NCBI GenBank assembly: GCA_036489885.1
Contig: DASXEW010000004.1
Location: forward strand, 56,417-120,416
Source of the DNA: Candidatus Baltobacteraceae bacterium
GTDB lineage: Bacteria; Vulcanimicrobiota; Vulcanimicrobiia; Vulcanimicrobiales; Vulcanimicrobiaceae
Direction of reading: 5' to 3'
Length of the DNA: 64,000 nt
Below are positions 8,105-16,947 of the stretch, one piece after another. The position numbers were made by a program, and so were the translations under genes. Position 1 is the stretch's first letter, and each line of letters opens with the position of its first letter. The notes beneath the pieces are model-generated. The model made no database searches. It saw only the letters and a list, made by a program, of their open reading frames with translations, and was not told the origin of the DNA.

Positions 8105-8635
8105 TCAGCGGCGGCCGATGTATGGGTGACCGACAGCCATGGGAATGCGCGGCACCCGACCGTGTACCGGAACGGGGTGAAACGGCCGGCGCATGACGGC
8201 TCCGCCGTTTACCACGAGGCTGAACGAAGGTCCGTAACCATACGGGAAGCCGGGATACCACCAACCGGGTCCATAGTACACTCGCAGCGGACGCGAAACG
8301 TAGTGATACGGCGTGTCGATCTCATTTGCTTCGAACCACGAACCGGCGTTGTAGCCGAAGATCGTGACCTGCATTCCCTGCGCAAGTGTCAATCCGATCG
8401 GGTTGATGATCGTGCCTTGATGCAGGTGCACGTCATCGATGAATCCACGGTCGTCGCGGACCGTGATGGTGTACTTACCGTCGATCGAAGCGATGTGCCC
8501 GTTGATCACGTCGTCGCTGTTGGGAGACGTGGGGCGTGTGTACGAGGGAGCCTGCGCAACCGCAGCGATTGGGGCTAAGGCCGCTCCAAGCGAGAAGCTC
8601 GCCAGGCGACCGAGAAGCTCTACACGTGCTAACAT
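8105..8635 (-). CDS. Exported protein, unknown function
   Basis: A protein of about 176 residues with a signal peptide ending near 'AAVAQA'. The middle part ('INGHIASIDGKYTITVRDD' and 'GTIINPIGLTLAQGMQVTIFG') is a small beta-barrel of the OB/DUF5666-like kind. The end is rich in Gly, Tyr, Trp and Pro ('GPGWWYPGFPYGYGP'), a pattern common in secreted surface proteins. A start at 8653 is also possible. Probably co-transcribed with the channel gene that follows. I do not assign a function. Confidence 0.7.
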   Translation of the reverse strand: MLARVELLGRLASFSLGAALAPIAAVAQAPSYTRPTSPNSDDVINGHIASIDGKYTITVRDDRGFIDDVHLHQGTIINPIGLTLAQGMQVTIFGYNAGSWFEANEIDTPYHYVSRPLRVYYGPGWWYPGFPYGYGPSFSLVVNGGAVMRRPFHPVPVHGRVPRIPMAVGHPYIGRR

Positions 8636-8653
8636 GCTTTCGATGTAACGCAC

Positions 8654-8977
8654 CGCTCGACCGCGGTCAAGAAAGGCTCGCTCCTATGATCGGCCGTACT
8701 ACGTGAGATCGCCGGGATCGCGTCTTGGTAGCATGCCGCCGCGCCGCCGGCGCATCGTCGCCATCTTCTGCTCGTGAAGCATCAAGGGAGCTCAATTTGA
8801 GCAGGCAGCGATGCACGGATCTATGTGACATACCATGCGAAAGGAGGCGCCAGTTGTCTCTGTTTTGGTTCTCCAACCGGATGGAAGTGACGGCGTCCAG
8901 ATTGTTTCGACCGTCTGCCCAGTCTCGCCTTAGGATTAGCGAGACTCCGATCTACTAAAGTACATTTGGACAGATCG
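8654..8977. other. Intergenic region, nothing recognised
   Basis: About 320 bases between the exported-protein gene and the HicA-like fragment. Short open frames on both strands have no motif or plausible start. No clear terminator or promoter was seen; the right part is AT-rich relative to its surroundings. Confidence 0.4.
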
Positions 8978-9238
8978 TCAACGGAAGAGAAAAGACGTGC
9001 GGCCGATGCTCCAATCGGGAATAAGCCGAAGCAGATCCTCGAAACTCAAACCGGACGCCTCTAAGATAGCGCTTGCCGTTCCAGGTTTGAGGTTTCCGCC
9101 ATGGATAGGCACGATTGCGCGGCGTCCACCCTTACCGAAAATCAGGTGCGAGCCTTTTTGTCTTAGCTGCGTAAACCCGGCTCGTGATCGCGTTCGCGTA
9201 CATCCTATGTGCCGGGCAGCGTCATGCCGTGGCCCCAT
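8978..9238 (-). pseudogene. HicA-like toxin fragment, N-terminus lost
   Basis: The middle of this 86-residue frame is clearly HicA/YcfA: 'RAGFTQLRQKGSHLIF' with the catalytic His, 'GGRRAIVPIHGG' and 'LKPGTASAILEASGLSFEDLL'. HicA is an mRNA interferase of about 60-80 residues. The residues upstream of RAGF do not resemble the conserved first helix and the frame overlaps the 3' end of the GMC oxidoreductase gene by 34 bp. No HicB antitoxin gene is adjacent. It therefore looks like an orphan, 5'-truncated remnant, though a translated short form is not excluded. Confidence 0.65.
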
Positions 9239-10881
9239 GTGTCCGGCGGCGAGAGATCGTAGCGGATCGGCGTCGCTTCCATCGGAATGCGCCCTTTCCC
9301 GAACACGTCATCGCCGGCGCGGATCAAATGGTCGGCAATGCGCGCGGCGAGCGCCATAATCGTCAGGCCCGGATTTGCCGATCCTTGTGTGGGCAAAATG
9401 CTGCCGTCGCATACGAATAGGTTGCCGACGTCGTGCGTGCGACCAAAGCCATCGACGACCGAAGTGTCGGGGTCTTTTCCCATGCGCGCAGCGCCGACGA
9501 GGTGCGCGTAGCGCGCTTCCTGTACGACTTCGCGAGCGCCGGCTGCCCACATGATCTCCATCGTTTTACTTGTTCCGAATTCGATCAACTTCGTGTCGTT
9601 GTCGTGCAGAGCGAACGTTGTTGTTGCGACGGGAATGCCAAAGCGGTCGCGCTCGTCAGCGAGTTGCACTCGGTTCTCCGCATGCGGTAGGATTTCGCCC
9701 AGAAATCCGAACGCCGCCCAATGGTTGTAATCCATCATCTCGCGGCGCAGGCTCCAACCCCACGCTCCCTTTGCATTGGCGAGTTGCTTCGCGAACGCGA
9801 TCGGCAGCGGTCCCACGGTTTGGATCGCAAAACCACGCGCGAAGTCGCGATTGGGATCGGTCTCGTAGAATTCTTCGGTAAGCGCATGCGCGGGCGGCGC
9901 TTTGTACATGCGAATCGGATCATCAAAGCGACCGGCGATCACGTTACCCGCCTGCGCCATGAGGTAACGACCGACGGTGTCGCTAGAATTTGCCAGGCCG
10001 TTTTCGAAACCGTCACACGCTGAATTGAGCAACAAACGCGGTGTTTCGATCGCATAACCCGCAACGACGACGGCGCGCGCTCGTTGGACGTGTTCCTTTC
10101 CGTCGGCATCGAAGTAGCACACCCCGGTCGCGCGCCGATCGTTCCCAACGAGCACACGGGAGACCATACTGTTGGGCCGGATTTCGGCCCCGTTCGCGAT
10201 CGCGTCCGGCACGTGGGTGATCAAGGTGCTCGCCTTCGCTCCGACTTTGCATCCTTGAATGCAGAAGCCGCGATAGATGCAGTGGGGTCGCTCGCCGCGG
10301 GACGCGCTGAGTATGGCTACGGGTCCGCCGGCCGAGACGCCGATGCCGAGCGCCGTGCAACCGCGAATCAACGCGTCTCCCACACCGCCCATCGGGTGGG
10401 GCGCGAACGGATAGCCGTGCGGATCGCCCCATGGGTAGCGCGCCGGCCCCGCAACAGGCAGTTCCAATTCCAGCAGTTCGTAGTATGGCTTGAGATCTGC
10501 GTACGTCAGCGGCCAATCTGCGCCAACGCCGTCGAGCGTATACGTATGAAAATCGGATGGATGAAAACGCGGCGTGAACGACGCCCAGTGCACGGTGCCG
10601 CCACCGACGCCTTTCCCGCTGTTGTTCGCGCCGAATGCAAGCGGATGATCGCCGCCCGTTATGCGCAGGTCGTTCCAATACAGGTTACGCGCGCCTTTTT
10701 CATCGCTCACCCAATCGCGTTCGGTATTCCATAGTGGTCCAGCATCGAATGCCACCACACGAAATCCGGCGCGCGCGAGTCGCTGAGCGAGCACGCCTCC
10801 ACCGGCGCCCGTGCCGACGATCGCATAGTCGACCTCCTCGCTCGCCGTAAAGCGTCGCATCGGCACGTCGAGTTTCTGCAT
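9205..10881 (-). CDS. GMC-type FAD oxidoreductase (gluconate 2-dehydrogenase-like large subunit)
   Basis: About 558 residues. The N-terminal FAD-binding Rossmann motif is 'VDYAIVGTGAGGGVLAQRLA', and the GMC C-terminal motif 'GSANPGLTIMALAARIADHL' closes the FAD site. Two Cys clusters around 'CIYRGFCIQGC' are typical of the membrane-bound alcohol/sugar-acid dehydrogenase branch. I chose the ATG at 10881 with GGAG just before it; the frame is open upstream but antisense-like and basic there. It follows a gluconate 2-dehydrogenase subunit-3 gene by 58 bp, so the two probably form one complex that oxidises a sugar, polyol or sugar acid and passes electrons to the respiratory chain. The cytochrome c subunit is not in the window. 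Confidence 0.88.
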   Translation of the reverse strand: MQKLDVPMRRFTASEEVDYAIVGTGAGGGVLAQRLARAGFRVVAFDAGPLWNTERDWVSDEKGARNLYWNDLRITGGDHPLAFGANNSGKGVGGGTVHWASFTPRFHPSDFHTYTLDGVGADWPLTYADLKPYYELLELELPVAGPARYPWGDPHGYPFAPHPMGGVGDALIRGCTALGIGVSAGGPVAILSASRGERPHCIYRGFCIQGCKVGAKASTLITHVPDAIANGAEIRPNSMVSRVLVGNDRRATGVCYFDADGKEHVQRARAVVVAGYAIETPRLLLNSACDGFENGLANSSDTVGRYLMAQAGNVIAGRFDDPIRMYKAPPAHALTEEFYETDPNRDFARGFAIQTVGPLPIAFAKQLANAKGAWGWSLRREMMDYNHWAAFGFLGEILPHAENRVQLADERDRFGIPVATTTFALHDNDTKLIEFGTSKTMEIMWAAGAREVVQEARYAHLVGAARMGKDPDTSVVDGFGRTHDVGNLFVCDGSILPTQGSANPGLTIMALAARIADHLIRAGDDVFGKGRIPMEATPIRYDLSPPDTWGHGMTLPGT

Positions 10882-10939
10882 CGCTCCGAGTATGTGCGGT
10901 TTTCCAGCGGATGCGCCGAAGGCGCCAAAGAGCGGACCT

Positions 10940-11662
10940 CTAATGTGATCCGCACTCAGCCGAAGCCGACCACGGCGGCGCCGCCCACGGATAGCGCACC
11001 TCGTCCACTTCCCAAGCCTCGGGCTCGCCGTTCTCCAGCCGCATGTATGCGCGCGGATATGCAGGACCGCCGAATCCGATCTCGTCCCATGCATATGGGT
11101 GGGAGTAATACGCTTCGGCGCAATCCGAAAGCAACAGCATCCAAAACCGCTTAGGCGGCATCCGCTGCCACGCGACATGATCGACAAGAGGTTTCCCGTC
11201 GAGCAGCGACCGCAACAGTTCGTCTTGTTGCAATAGCGTTGTTGCGACGAAGGCGCGCTTGAATGCGGTTTGCGCGGATTCATCGATAGCGCCTAGGCCG
11301 AGAAGGTAGGCTTCTGGATCGGGCGGCATGTCGTCGTACCGATAACCGTCACCTTCGTTCGCCGCCAGCCGCCGATCGATGTGCGGTACGATCGGAATGC
11401 GATGCGCCGGGTCGCGGTCATCTTGCGGAATAACCCGTGCGCAGATCGCTTCAAGTAACTGTGTGTGCGCCACATCGAAGAAGCGAGAGGGCGGTACGTT
11501 CTGCACGCGATCGAGAATGACGGAGCGCGTTTTTGCATCCCAATAGTTCTGTTGGGCGAGCGTGCTGAAGTTCGGATAATATCCCGGCTGTTCACGCTGA
11601 GGTAGTGGCTCGCCGGTGCGTGGATCGACCGGCCGCGGATCGGGGGGATTGCGTTCGCTCAT
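10940..11662 (-). CDS. Gluconate 2-dehydrogenase subunit 3 family protein
   Basis: A 240-residue protein of the Gluconate_2-dh3 family, seen in 'FFDVAHTQLLEAICARVIPQD' and 'AFKRAFVATTLLQQDELL', ending in a region rich in aromatic residues. This subunit accompanies the FAD-binding large subunit and often carries a Tat signal; no twin-arginine signal is visible here, so export may depend on the partner. The ATG at 11662 overlaps the stop of the upstream membrane protein gene (ATGA), showing translational coupling. The longer open frame upstream is the shadow of that membrane protein. Confidence 0.85.
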   Translation of the reverse strand: MSERNPPDPRPVDPRTGEPLPQREQPGYYPNFSTLAQQNYWDAKTRSVILDRVQNVPPSRFFDVAHTQLLEAICARVIPQDDRDPAHRIPIVPHIDRRLAANEGDGYRYDDMPPDPEAYLLGLGAIDESAQTAFKRAFVATTLLQQDELLRSLLDGKPLVDHVAWQRMPPKRFWMLLLSDCAEAYYSHPYAWDEIGFGGPAYPRAYMRLENGEPEAWEVDEVRYPWAAPPWSASAECGSH

Positions 11663-12612
11663 GCGCATTCTCTGCGCAAGAGGCTCGACAGCAATCCAAG
11701 AAAACCGCTCGCGGCAAACAGCAAGGGAGCAAAGATCGGCGGTCCGTAGACGACATTGTAGAAAAGTAATGCGCGACCGCCTGGCCGACGTAGCACGCCG
11801 CGAACGTGATAGAAGAAGCCCACTGATCCGTCGATGACGGCGAGCGCCGAGATTGCCGGCAGCCATGTGTGCGCCACCCGGACGCGCGCGGTCGCGCCGC
11901 CCGCAGCAAGCATCAACAACGGCGCGACGACCACCGGCGTCCACTGTGCGCGATTGCGGAAGTTGTTCTTGTAATGCGAGTACCACGCTTCGAAGCCGCT
12001 AAAGCCCGCCGCGACGACGGTCGCGACGCCTAGATGTTTCTGAAAGCGGCCTTCGCGTCGATCTTGCCGTGCGTCGATCGCCTCGTGTTTCCCGCGCAAA
12101 CGGGCTGCCCAGTGCTGCGCGTGCGCGGCATATGGAAGACCGGTCCCTTCGTCGTCACCGGCTCGCTCTAGCCGCGATGCGATGATGCCCAAGTAGGCGC
12201 TTGTTGCGAACAGAAGGGGAGCGAAGATCGGCGGACCCATCACGATATTCACGATTGGTAAGCGCCAGCCGCCAGGTTTCCGTGCGATTCCGCGCATGTG
12301 AAAGTAGAAGCCGAGCGTTGCATCCGCGCCTGTGAGGATGGAGATGAACGGTAATACGGTTCGAGCTGCGACTGCGTTGCGAAAACCGGCCAAGCCGGCA
12401 ATCGCTAGCGCTCCACTCAAGATGACGGGCGTGACCATGATTCGCCGGCTATAGCCGCCGCGATAATGTTCGTAGGCGACTTCGAGCCCACTCAATACGC
12501 TTGATGCGCTGGCAATGAGCGACAGCCAGCGTTGAAAGCGGCCCTCGCGTATCCCCTTCGTGATTGCTTCGGCGTCCTCTAAGAGCGGGGGATCCGTAGA
12601 GTTGTCGGTCAC
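11659..12612 (-). CDS. Membrane protein with internal duplication
   Basis: A 317-residue integral membrane protein with two similar halves. Half one starts 'REGRFQRWLSLIASASSVLSG', half two 'REGRFQKHLGVATVVAAGFSG'. Both continue with a Tyr/His stretch ('YEHYRGGYSRR', 'YSHYKNNFRN'), a 'WTPV'/'VTPV' helix, a Gly-phe-Tyr-His-xRG segment and the repeated phrase 'GPPIFAPLLFA'. Each half has about four hydrophobic helices. I do not know the family by name. It is the first gene of the operon with the subunit-3 and GMC genes, so it may anchor the dehydrogenase or carry electrons to quinone; that is inference. Confidence 0.8.
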   Translation of the reverse strand: MTDNSTDPPLLEDAEAITKGIREGRFQRWLSLIASASSVLSGLEVAYEHYRGGYSRRIMVTPVILSGALAIAGLAGFRNAVAARTVLPFISILTGADATLGFYFHMRGIARKPGGWRLPIVNIVMGPPIFAPLLFATSAYLGIIASRLERAGDDEGTGLPYAAHAQHWAARLRGKHEAIDARQDRREGRFQKHLGVATVVAAGFSGFEAWYSHYKNNFRNRAQWTPVVVAPLLMLAAGGATARVRVAHTWLPAISALAVIDGSVGFFYHVRGVLRRPGGRALLFYNVVYGPPIFAPLLFAASGFLGLLSSLLRRECA

Positions 12613-12736
12613 GTTCGCTTCCGGAAGATCGATGATAAACGCGTCTTACCCAGTTTGTTTGTGCACGTGCGGCGTTAATAGCGAAAATAGTCGGGTAAGG
12701 TGACTACATTCGCCTTCCGGGGGGGTTCGTGCCGCA

Positions 12737-14527
12737 ATGACCGTCAGTGATTTCATTCTCCAACGCGTGCATGCTTGGGGGATTCGCCGTATCTACGGTT
12801 ATCCGGGTGACGGCATAAACGGAATCATGGGCGCCTTCGACCGGCTCGACGGTGCGATGGATTTTATCCAAGTTCGGCACGAAGAGATGGCCGCGTTCAT
12901 GGCCACAGCGGATGCAAAGTATACGGGCGACGTCGCTTGTTGTCTCGCCACGTCGGGCCCTGGCGCAATCCACTTGTTGAACGGTCTGTATGACGCGAAG
13001 ATGGATCATCACCCGGTCGTAGCGATCGTCGGTCAAGCGGCGACGACGGCAATCGGGGGTAACTACCAGCAAGAAGTTGACTTGCTCAATCTCTTTAAAG
13101 ATGTGGCGTCGGAATACGTCTACCAGATTTCAAGTCCGATGGCGGCACGTCACATCGTGGATCGCGCTTTCCGGATCGCCCACGCCACGCGGAGCGTCAC
13201 GTGCATCATCGTGCCGAAAGACATTCAAGAGATGGATGCGGTGGAACATCCGCCGCACGCCGCGAATATGCTGCAGTCGGGAATTGGTTACCGTGTACCG
13301 GTGGTCGTTCCGGCCGAAGTAGATTTGCGCGCCGCCGCCGACATTCTCAACGCGGGCGAACGAGTGGCGATGCTTATCGGTGCAGGTACGCTCGGCGCGG
13401 CAGATGAGGTCATGGCCGCTGCCGACCGTTTGCAAGCGGGCGTCGCGAAGGCATTGCTCGGAAAAGCGGCCCTCCCCGACGATTTACCGTATGTGACCGG
13501 AACGCTCGGTCTGCTCGGCACCGAAGCGAGTTCGGACTTGATGACGTCCTGCGACACGCTCTTCATGATCGGGACGACCTATCCGTACGCGCAGTTTCTT
13601 CCAAAAGAAGGTCAAGCGCGTGGAGTTCAGATCGATCTCGACGGCAAGAATCTGTCGATGCGTTTTGCCAACGAGGTAAACCTCATTGGTGACAGTGCAG
13701 CGACGCTGCGGGCACTGCTGCCATTACTCGTGCAAAAAACCGATCCGGCATGGCGGCGGCGCATCGCCGGCAAGCGCGAGCATTGGCAACGTGTCACCGA
13801 GGCGCGCGCCGAGGATACGGCCGACCCGCTGAATCCACAAAAGGTCTTCACCGAACTCTCCAAACGCCTCCCCGACAACTGCATTCTTAGCGGCGACGCA
13901 GGCACCGCGACGAATTGGTCGGCTCGCGATTTGCAGATGCGTCGCGGAATGAAGTATTCGCTCTCGGGTAGTCTCGCAACAATGGGACCGGCTGTCCCGT
14001 ACGCTATCGCGGCGAAGTTCTGCTTTCCCGATCGTGTCGCGATCGGCATGACGGGCGACGGCGCGATGCAGATGAACGGCAACGCCGAACTGCTTACAAT
14101 CGCGAAGTACTGGGAGCGATGGACGGATCCGCGGCTCATCATTCTCGTATTGAACAATCGCGACCTCAATCAAGTGACGTGGGAAATGCGTATCGAGTCG
14201 GGCGATCCGAAGTTCGATGCATCCCAGCAGCTGCCGGATTTTCCGTACGCTAGGTACGCCGAGTCGATCGGCCTGAAGGGAATCCGCGTGGATCGCCCCG
14301 AGGAAGTTGGTGCTGCGTGGGAGGCCGCGTTGTCGGCAGACCGGCCCGTCGTATACGAAGCCTACACCGATCCGAACGTCGCCATGATTCCGCCCCATAT
14401 CTCGTTCGAGCAAGCGAAAAACTTGACGAAAGCCCTGATCAAGGGTGACCCGGACGAAATGCGAGTGATCGCGGAATCGGTGAAGAGCGTAGTTTCCGGT
14501 ATCTTCGCGCATGGAGACAAGCGGTGA
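12737..14527 (+). CDS. Thiamine-diphosphate enzyme, PoxB-like pyruvate oxidase/dehydrogenase
   Basis: A 596-residue enzyme with the three-domain TPP layout. The catalytic Glu lies in 'IQVRHEEMAAFMA' (near residue 50), the central domain runs from about 190 to 330, and the TPP/Mg motif is 'GDGAMQMNGNAELL' through 'VLNN' (about 435-475). PoxB-type enzymes decarboxylate pyruvate and pass electrons to quinone. The family also includes acetolactate synthase-like and sulfoacetaldehyde enzymes, so the substrate is uncertain. The start is supported by GGGGG(G)TTCGTGCCGCA upstream and by the family N-terminus. It opens a run of five overlapping or abutting plus-strand genes. Confidence 0.85.
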   Translation: MTVSDFILQRVHAWGIRRIYGYPGDGINGIMGAFDRLDGAMDFIQVRHEEMAAFMATADAKYTGDVACCLATSGPGAIHLLNGLYDAKMDHHPVVAIVGQAATTAIGGNYQQEVDLLNLFKDVASEYVYQISSPMAARHIVDRAFRIAHATRSVTCIIVPKDIQEMDAVEHPPHAANMLQSGIGYRVPVVVPAEVDLRAAADILNAGERVAMLIGAGTLGAADEVMAAADRLQAGVAKALLGKAALPDDLPYVTGTLGLLGTEASSDLMTSCDTLFMIGTTYPYAQFLPKEGQARGVQIDLDGKNLSMRFANEVNLIGDSAATLRALLPLLVQKTDPAWRRRIAGKREHWQRVTEARAEDTADPLNPQKVFTELSKRLPDNCILSGDAGTATNWSARDLQMRRGMKYSLSGSLATMGPAVPYAIAAKFCFPDRVAIGMTGDGAMQMNGNAELLTIAKYWERWTDPRLIILVLNNRDLNQVTWEMRIESGDPKFDASQQLPDFPYARYAESIGLKGIRVDRPEEVGAAWEAALSADRPVVYEAYTDPNVAMIPPHISFEQAKNLTKALIKGDPDEMRVIAESVKSVVSGIFAHGDKR

Positions 14528-15648
14528 CCACGACGGAAACGCCGCCGCATTCGAGCACGGCGGCGCCGATCGGCCGATTGAACGTGCGTGCGTTTCGCGT
14601 GCCGACGGAAGGCGCTCCGGAATCGGACGGAACGCTCGTGTGGGATGCGACGACCATGGTCCTCGTCGAACTCGAGGCCGGCGGTTGCACGGGCATCGGT
14701 TATACGTACGCCGACACCGCGACGGCGGCGCTGATTCGCGACACGTTGCACGACGTGGTCATCGGTGCAAACGCTTTCGAGCATGGTGCAATCTGGTCGA
14801 GCATGGTCGCGAAGATTCGCAATCTTGGTCGAGAGGGCATTACAGCGATGGCAATCTCGGCAATCGATATCGCTCTGTGGGATCTGCGTGGCAAATTGCT
14901 CGATACGCCGGTCGCCGCGCTTCTGGGCCAGGCGCGCGAGCGCGTTCCGGTCTACGGTAGCGGCGGATTCACGTCATACGATATAGCTGCGCTCGCGTCT
15001 CAGCTCGGCGGCTGGGTCGCTTCCGGAATTCCGCGCGTCAAGATGAAGATCGGACGTGACCCCGCCGCCGACGTACGCCGGATCGCTGCGGCGCGGCGTG
15101 CGATCGGCGACGACGCCGAACTCTTCGTTGACGCGAACGGCGCATATGTCGTGAAGCAGGCGCTTGATCTGGCGGCGCAATTCAAAGCGTCTGGCGTCAC
15201 CTGGTTCGAGGAGCCGGTTTACCATCAGGATTTTGATGGTCTCGCTGCCGTTTGCGAACGTGCGCCGGCAACGATGGAAGTCGCGGCCGGGGAATATGGG
15301 TACGCGCCGTACCACTTCGCGCGCATGCTCGAAGCGCGCACCGTGGACGTTCTTCAAGCCGACGCGACGCGCTGCGGCGGCTTCACTGGCCTACTCGCCG
15401 TCGACGGCCTGTGTCAGAGCGCGCTCGTGCCGCTTTCGACACACTGTGCGCCCTACGTTCACTTGCACGCGGCTTCAGCCGCGAAAATGCTGCGCCACAT
15501 GGAATATTTTTTCGACCACGTGCGCATCGAGCGCATGTTCTTCGATGGTCCCGTGAAACCGGTGGCAGGAACGTTGACGCCGGATCTCACGCGTCCCGGT
15601 ATCGGGCTCGAATTTCGCCGCAGCGATGCGGCGTCGTACGAAATCTAG
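14524..15648 (+). CDS. Enolase-superfamily (mandelate racemase/muconate lactonizing) enzyme
   Basis: A 374-residue protein starting at a GTG that overlaps the previous stop (GTGA). It has the N-terminal capping domain and the C-terminal barrel. Catalytic landmarks are the K-x-K motif in 'RVKMKIGRD' (about residue 175), metal ligands in 'VDANGAY', 'EEPVYHQD' and 'AGEYGY', and 'STHCAP' near residue 320 carrying the His. This pattern is usual for acid-sugar dehydratases and racemases. The neighbours (NDH-2, SDR, glycosidase, epimerase-like genes) suggest a sugar-acid substrate, but it cannot be named. Confidence 0.85.
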   Translation: MTTTETPPHSSTAAPIGRLNVRAFRVPTEGAPESDGTLVWDATTMVLVELEAGGCTGIGYTYADTATAALIRDTLHDVVIGANAFEHGAIWSSMVAKIRNLGREGITAMAISAIDIALWDLRGKLLDTPVAALLGQARERVPVYGSGGFTSYDIAALASQLGGWVASGIPRVKMKIGRDPAADVRRIAAARRAIGDDAELFVDANGAYVVKQALDLAAQFKASGVTWFEEPVYHQDFDGLAAVCERAPATMEVAAGEYGYAPYHFARMLEARTVDVLQADATRCGGFTGLLAVDGLCQSALVPLSTHCAPYVHLHAASAAKMLRHMEYFFDHVRIERMFFDGPVKPVAGTLTPDLTRPGIGLEFRRSDAASYEI

Positions 15649-15651
15649 TCA

Positions 15652-16947
15652 TTGCCGGCGAGGATCGTTCTCTTGGGCGGCGGTTTCGCCGGTGTGACGG
15701 CCGCGCGTGAGCTCGAACGGCGCGCGCCTGCGGACGTTCATATCACGATCGTGAGCCGCGATAATTTTCAGCTGTTTACGCCGATGCTCCCGGAGGTCGC
15801 AAGCGGTTCGCTCGACATGCGTGCCATCGTGCAGCCGCTCCGCGTAACCCTCAAGCGCACGGAGGTCGTGTTGGGCGAAGTATCGGCGGTCGACCTCGGA
15901 GCGCGTAATGTCACCGTTGACCTCGACACGCTCAGAACCAAAACGACGTTGCCCTTCGATCACCTCGCATTCGCTCTGGGATCGGAATCGAGCGCGCATG
16001 GCATTCCTGGAATCACCGAGCATTCGTACTTTCTTAAAACGCTGCCGGATGCTGCGCGCCTGCGAGCGCGCGTTGGTGAAGCGTTCGAAGCGGCAGCCGC
16101 GGAGCACGATCGCGTCGAGCGCGACCGGTGGCTGCGTTTCGTCATCGTCGGTGGCGGTTTCACCGGCGTCGAAGCGGCCGGCGAGCTTGCCGGTTATCTA
16201 AAGCGGCTGCATCGCTATTACCCTGCGCTGCACGACTTGATGCCGGAAATCGTCGTGGTCGAGAGCGGCCAACGGCTGCTCGAACGACTCGTGCCCGAGT
16301 TCGGCAGACGCGCCGCGGCATCGCTGCGTGCGCGCAATGTCCGCATCGAGCTCGGGGAGGATGTCGCATCCGGAGATGCCGACGGCCTTTCACTCAAAAG
16401 CGGCAAGCGCTTCGATAGCCGCACCATCGTTTGGACCGCGGGTGAAAAGCCGGCGCCGCTGCTGCAGAAAATCGGCTTGCAAACCTCTGAAGAGGGCGCG
16501 CTGGTCGTTGGTGACGATTTGTCCGTGCCTGGTGTCGCCGGCATTTGGGGTATCGGGGATTGCGCGCGCATTCCCAAACGCGGTGGTGGTGACGTAGCTC
16601 CATTGGCCCAGAACGCCGTGCGCGAGGGCCCGCTGCTTGCGCGTAATATCGTCGCCACGCTGACGGGCGAACCATTGAAGCCATTTACGTATCGTCCGCT
16701 CGGCATGATGGCTTCGCTCGGCGACCGTGACGCTGTGGCACAACTGCCCGGTAATCACATGATCGCCGGTTTTCCGGCGTGGCTGATGTGGCGCGCGTAC
16801 TATCTCGAGCAGTTGCCCGGAGCGATGCGTAAACTTCGTGTCGCCAGCGATTGGATCCTTAACGGCCTGTTCGCTCAAAATGTCGCGCGTTTGCCCTGGA
16901 TTTCCGACCGCTTGACGGCCGAGGAGAACCATGCTCCTGAAGGATAA
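15652..16947 (+). CDS. Type II NADH dehydrogenase (NDH-2)
   Basis: A 431-residue flavoprotein read from a TTG three bases after the previous stop. It has the FAD motif 'RIVLLGGGFAGVTAA', the NADH-binding motif 'RFVIVGGGFTGVEAAGELA', and the closing 'GIWGIGDCA' motif. The C-terminal amphipathic part ('FPAWLMWRAYYLEQLPG') is where NDH-2 enzymes bind the membrane. It oxidises NADH with quinone and pumps no protons. Placed after the oxidative genes, it can reoxidise NADH formed by the SDR that follows; its end overlaps that gene by 17 bp. Confidence 0.9.
   Translation: MPARIVLLGGGFAGVTAARELERRAPADVHITIVSRDNFQLFTPMLPEVASGSLDMRAIVQPLRVTLKRTEVVLGEVSAVDLGARNVTVDLDTLRTKTTLPFDHLAFALGSESSAHGIPGITEHSYFLKTLPDAARLRARVGEAFEAAAAEHDRVERDRWLRFVIVGGGFTGVEAAGELAGYLKRLHRYYPALHDLMPEIVVVESGQRLLERLVPEFGRRAAASLRARNVRIELGEDVASGDADGLSLKSGKRFDSRTIVWTAGEKPAPLLQKIGLQTSEEGALVVGDDLSVPGVAGIWGIGDCARIPKRGGGDVAPLAQNAVREGPLLARNIVATLTGEPLKPFTYRPLGMMASLGDRDAVAQLPGNHMIAGFPAWLMWRAYYLEQLPGAMRKLRVASDWILNGLFAQNVARLPWISDRLTAEENHAPEG

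Noticed and set aside
10882..11283. N-terminal extension of the GMC enzyme
   Set aside because: Low-complexity basic sequence overlapping subunit 3; FAD motif begins soon after the ATG at 10881.
10940..11986. 348-residue version of subunit 3
   Set aside because: The extra 107 residues are a shadow of the membrane protein; the ATGA-coupled ATG at 11662 is convincing.
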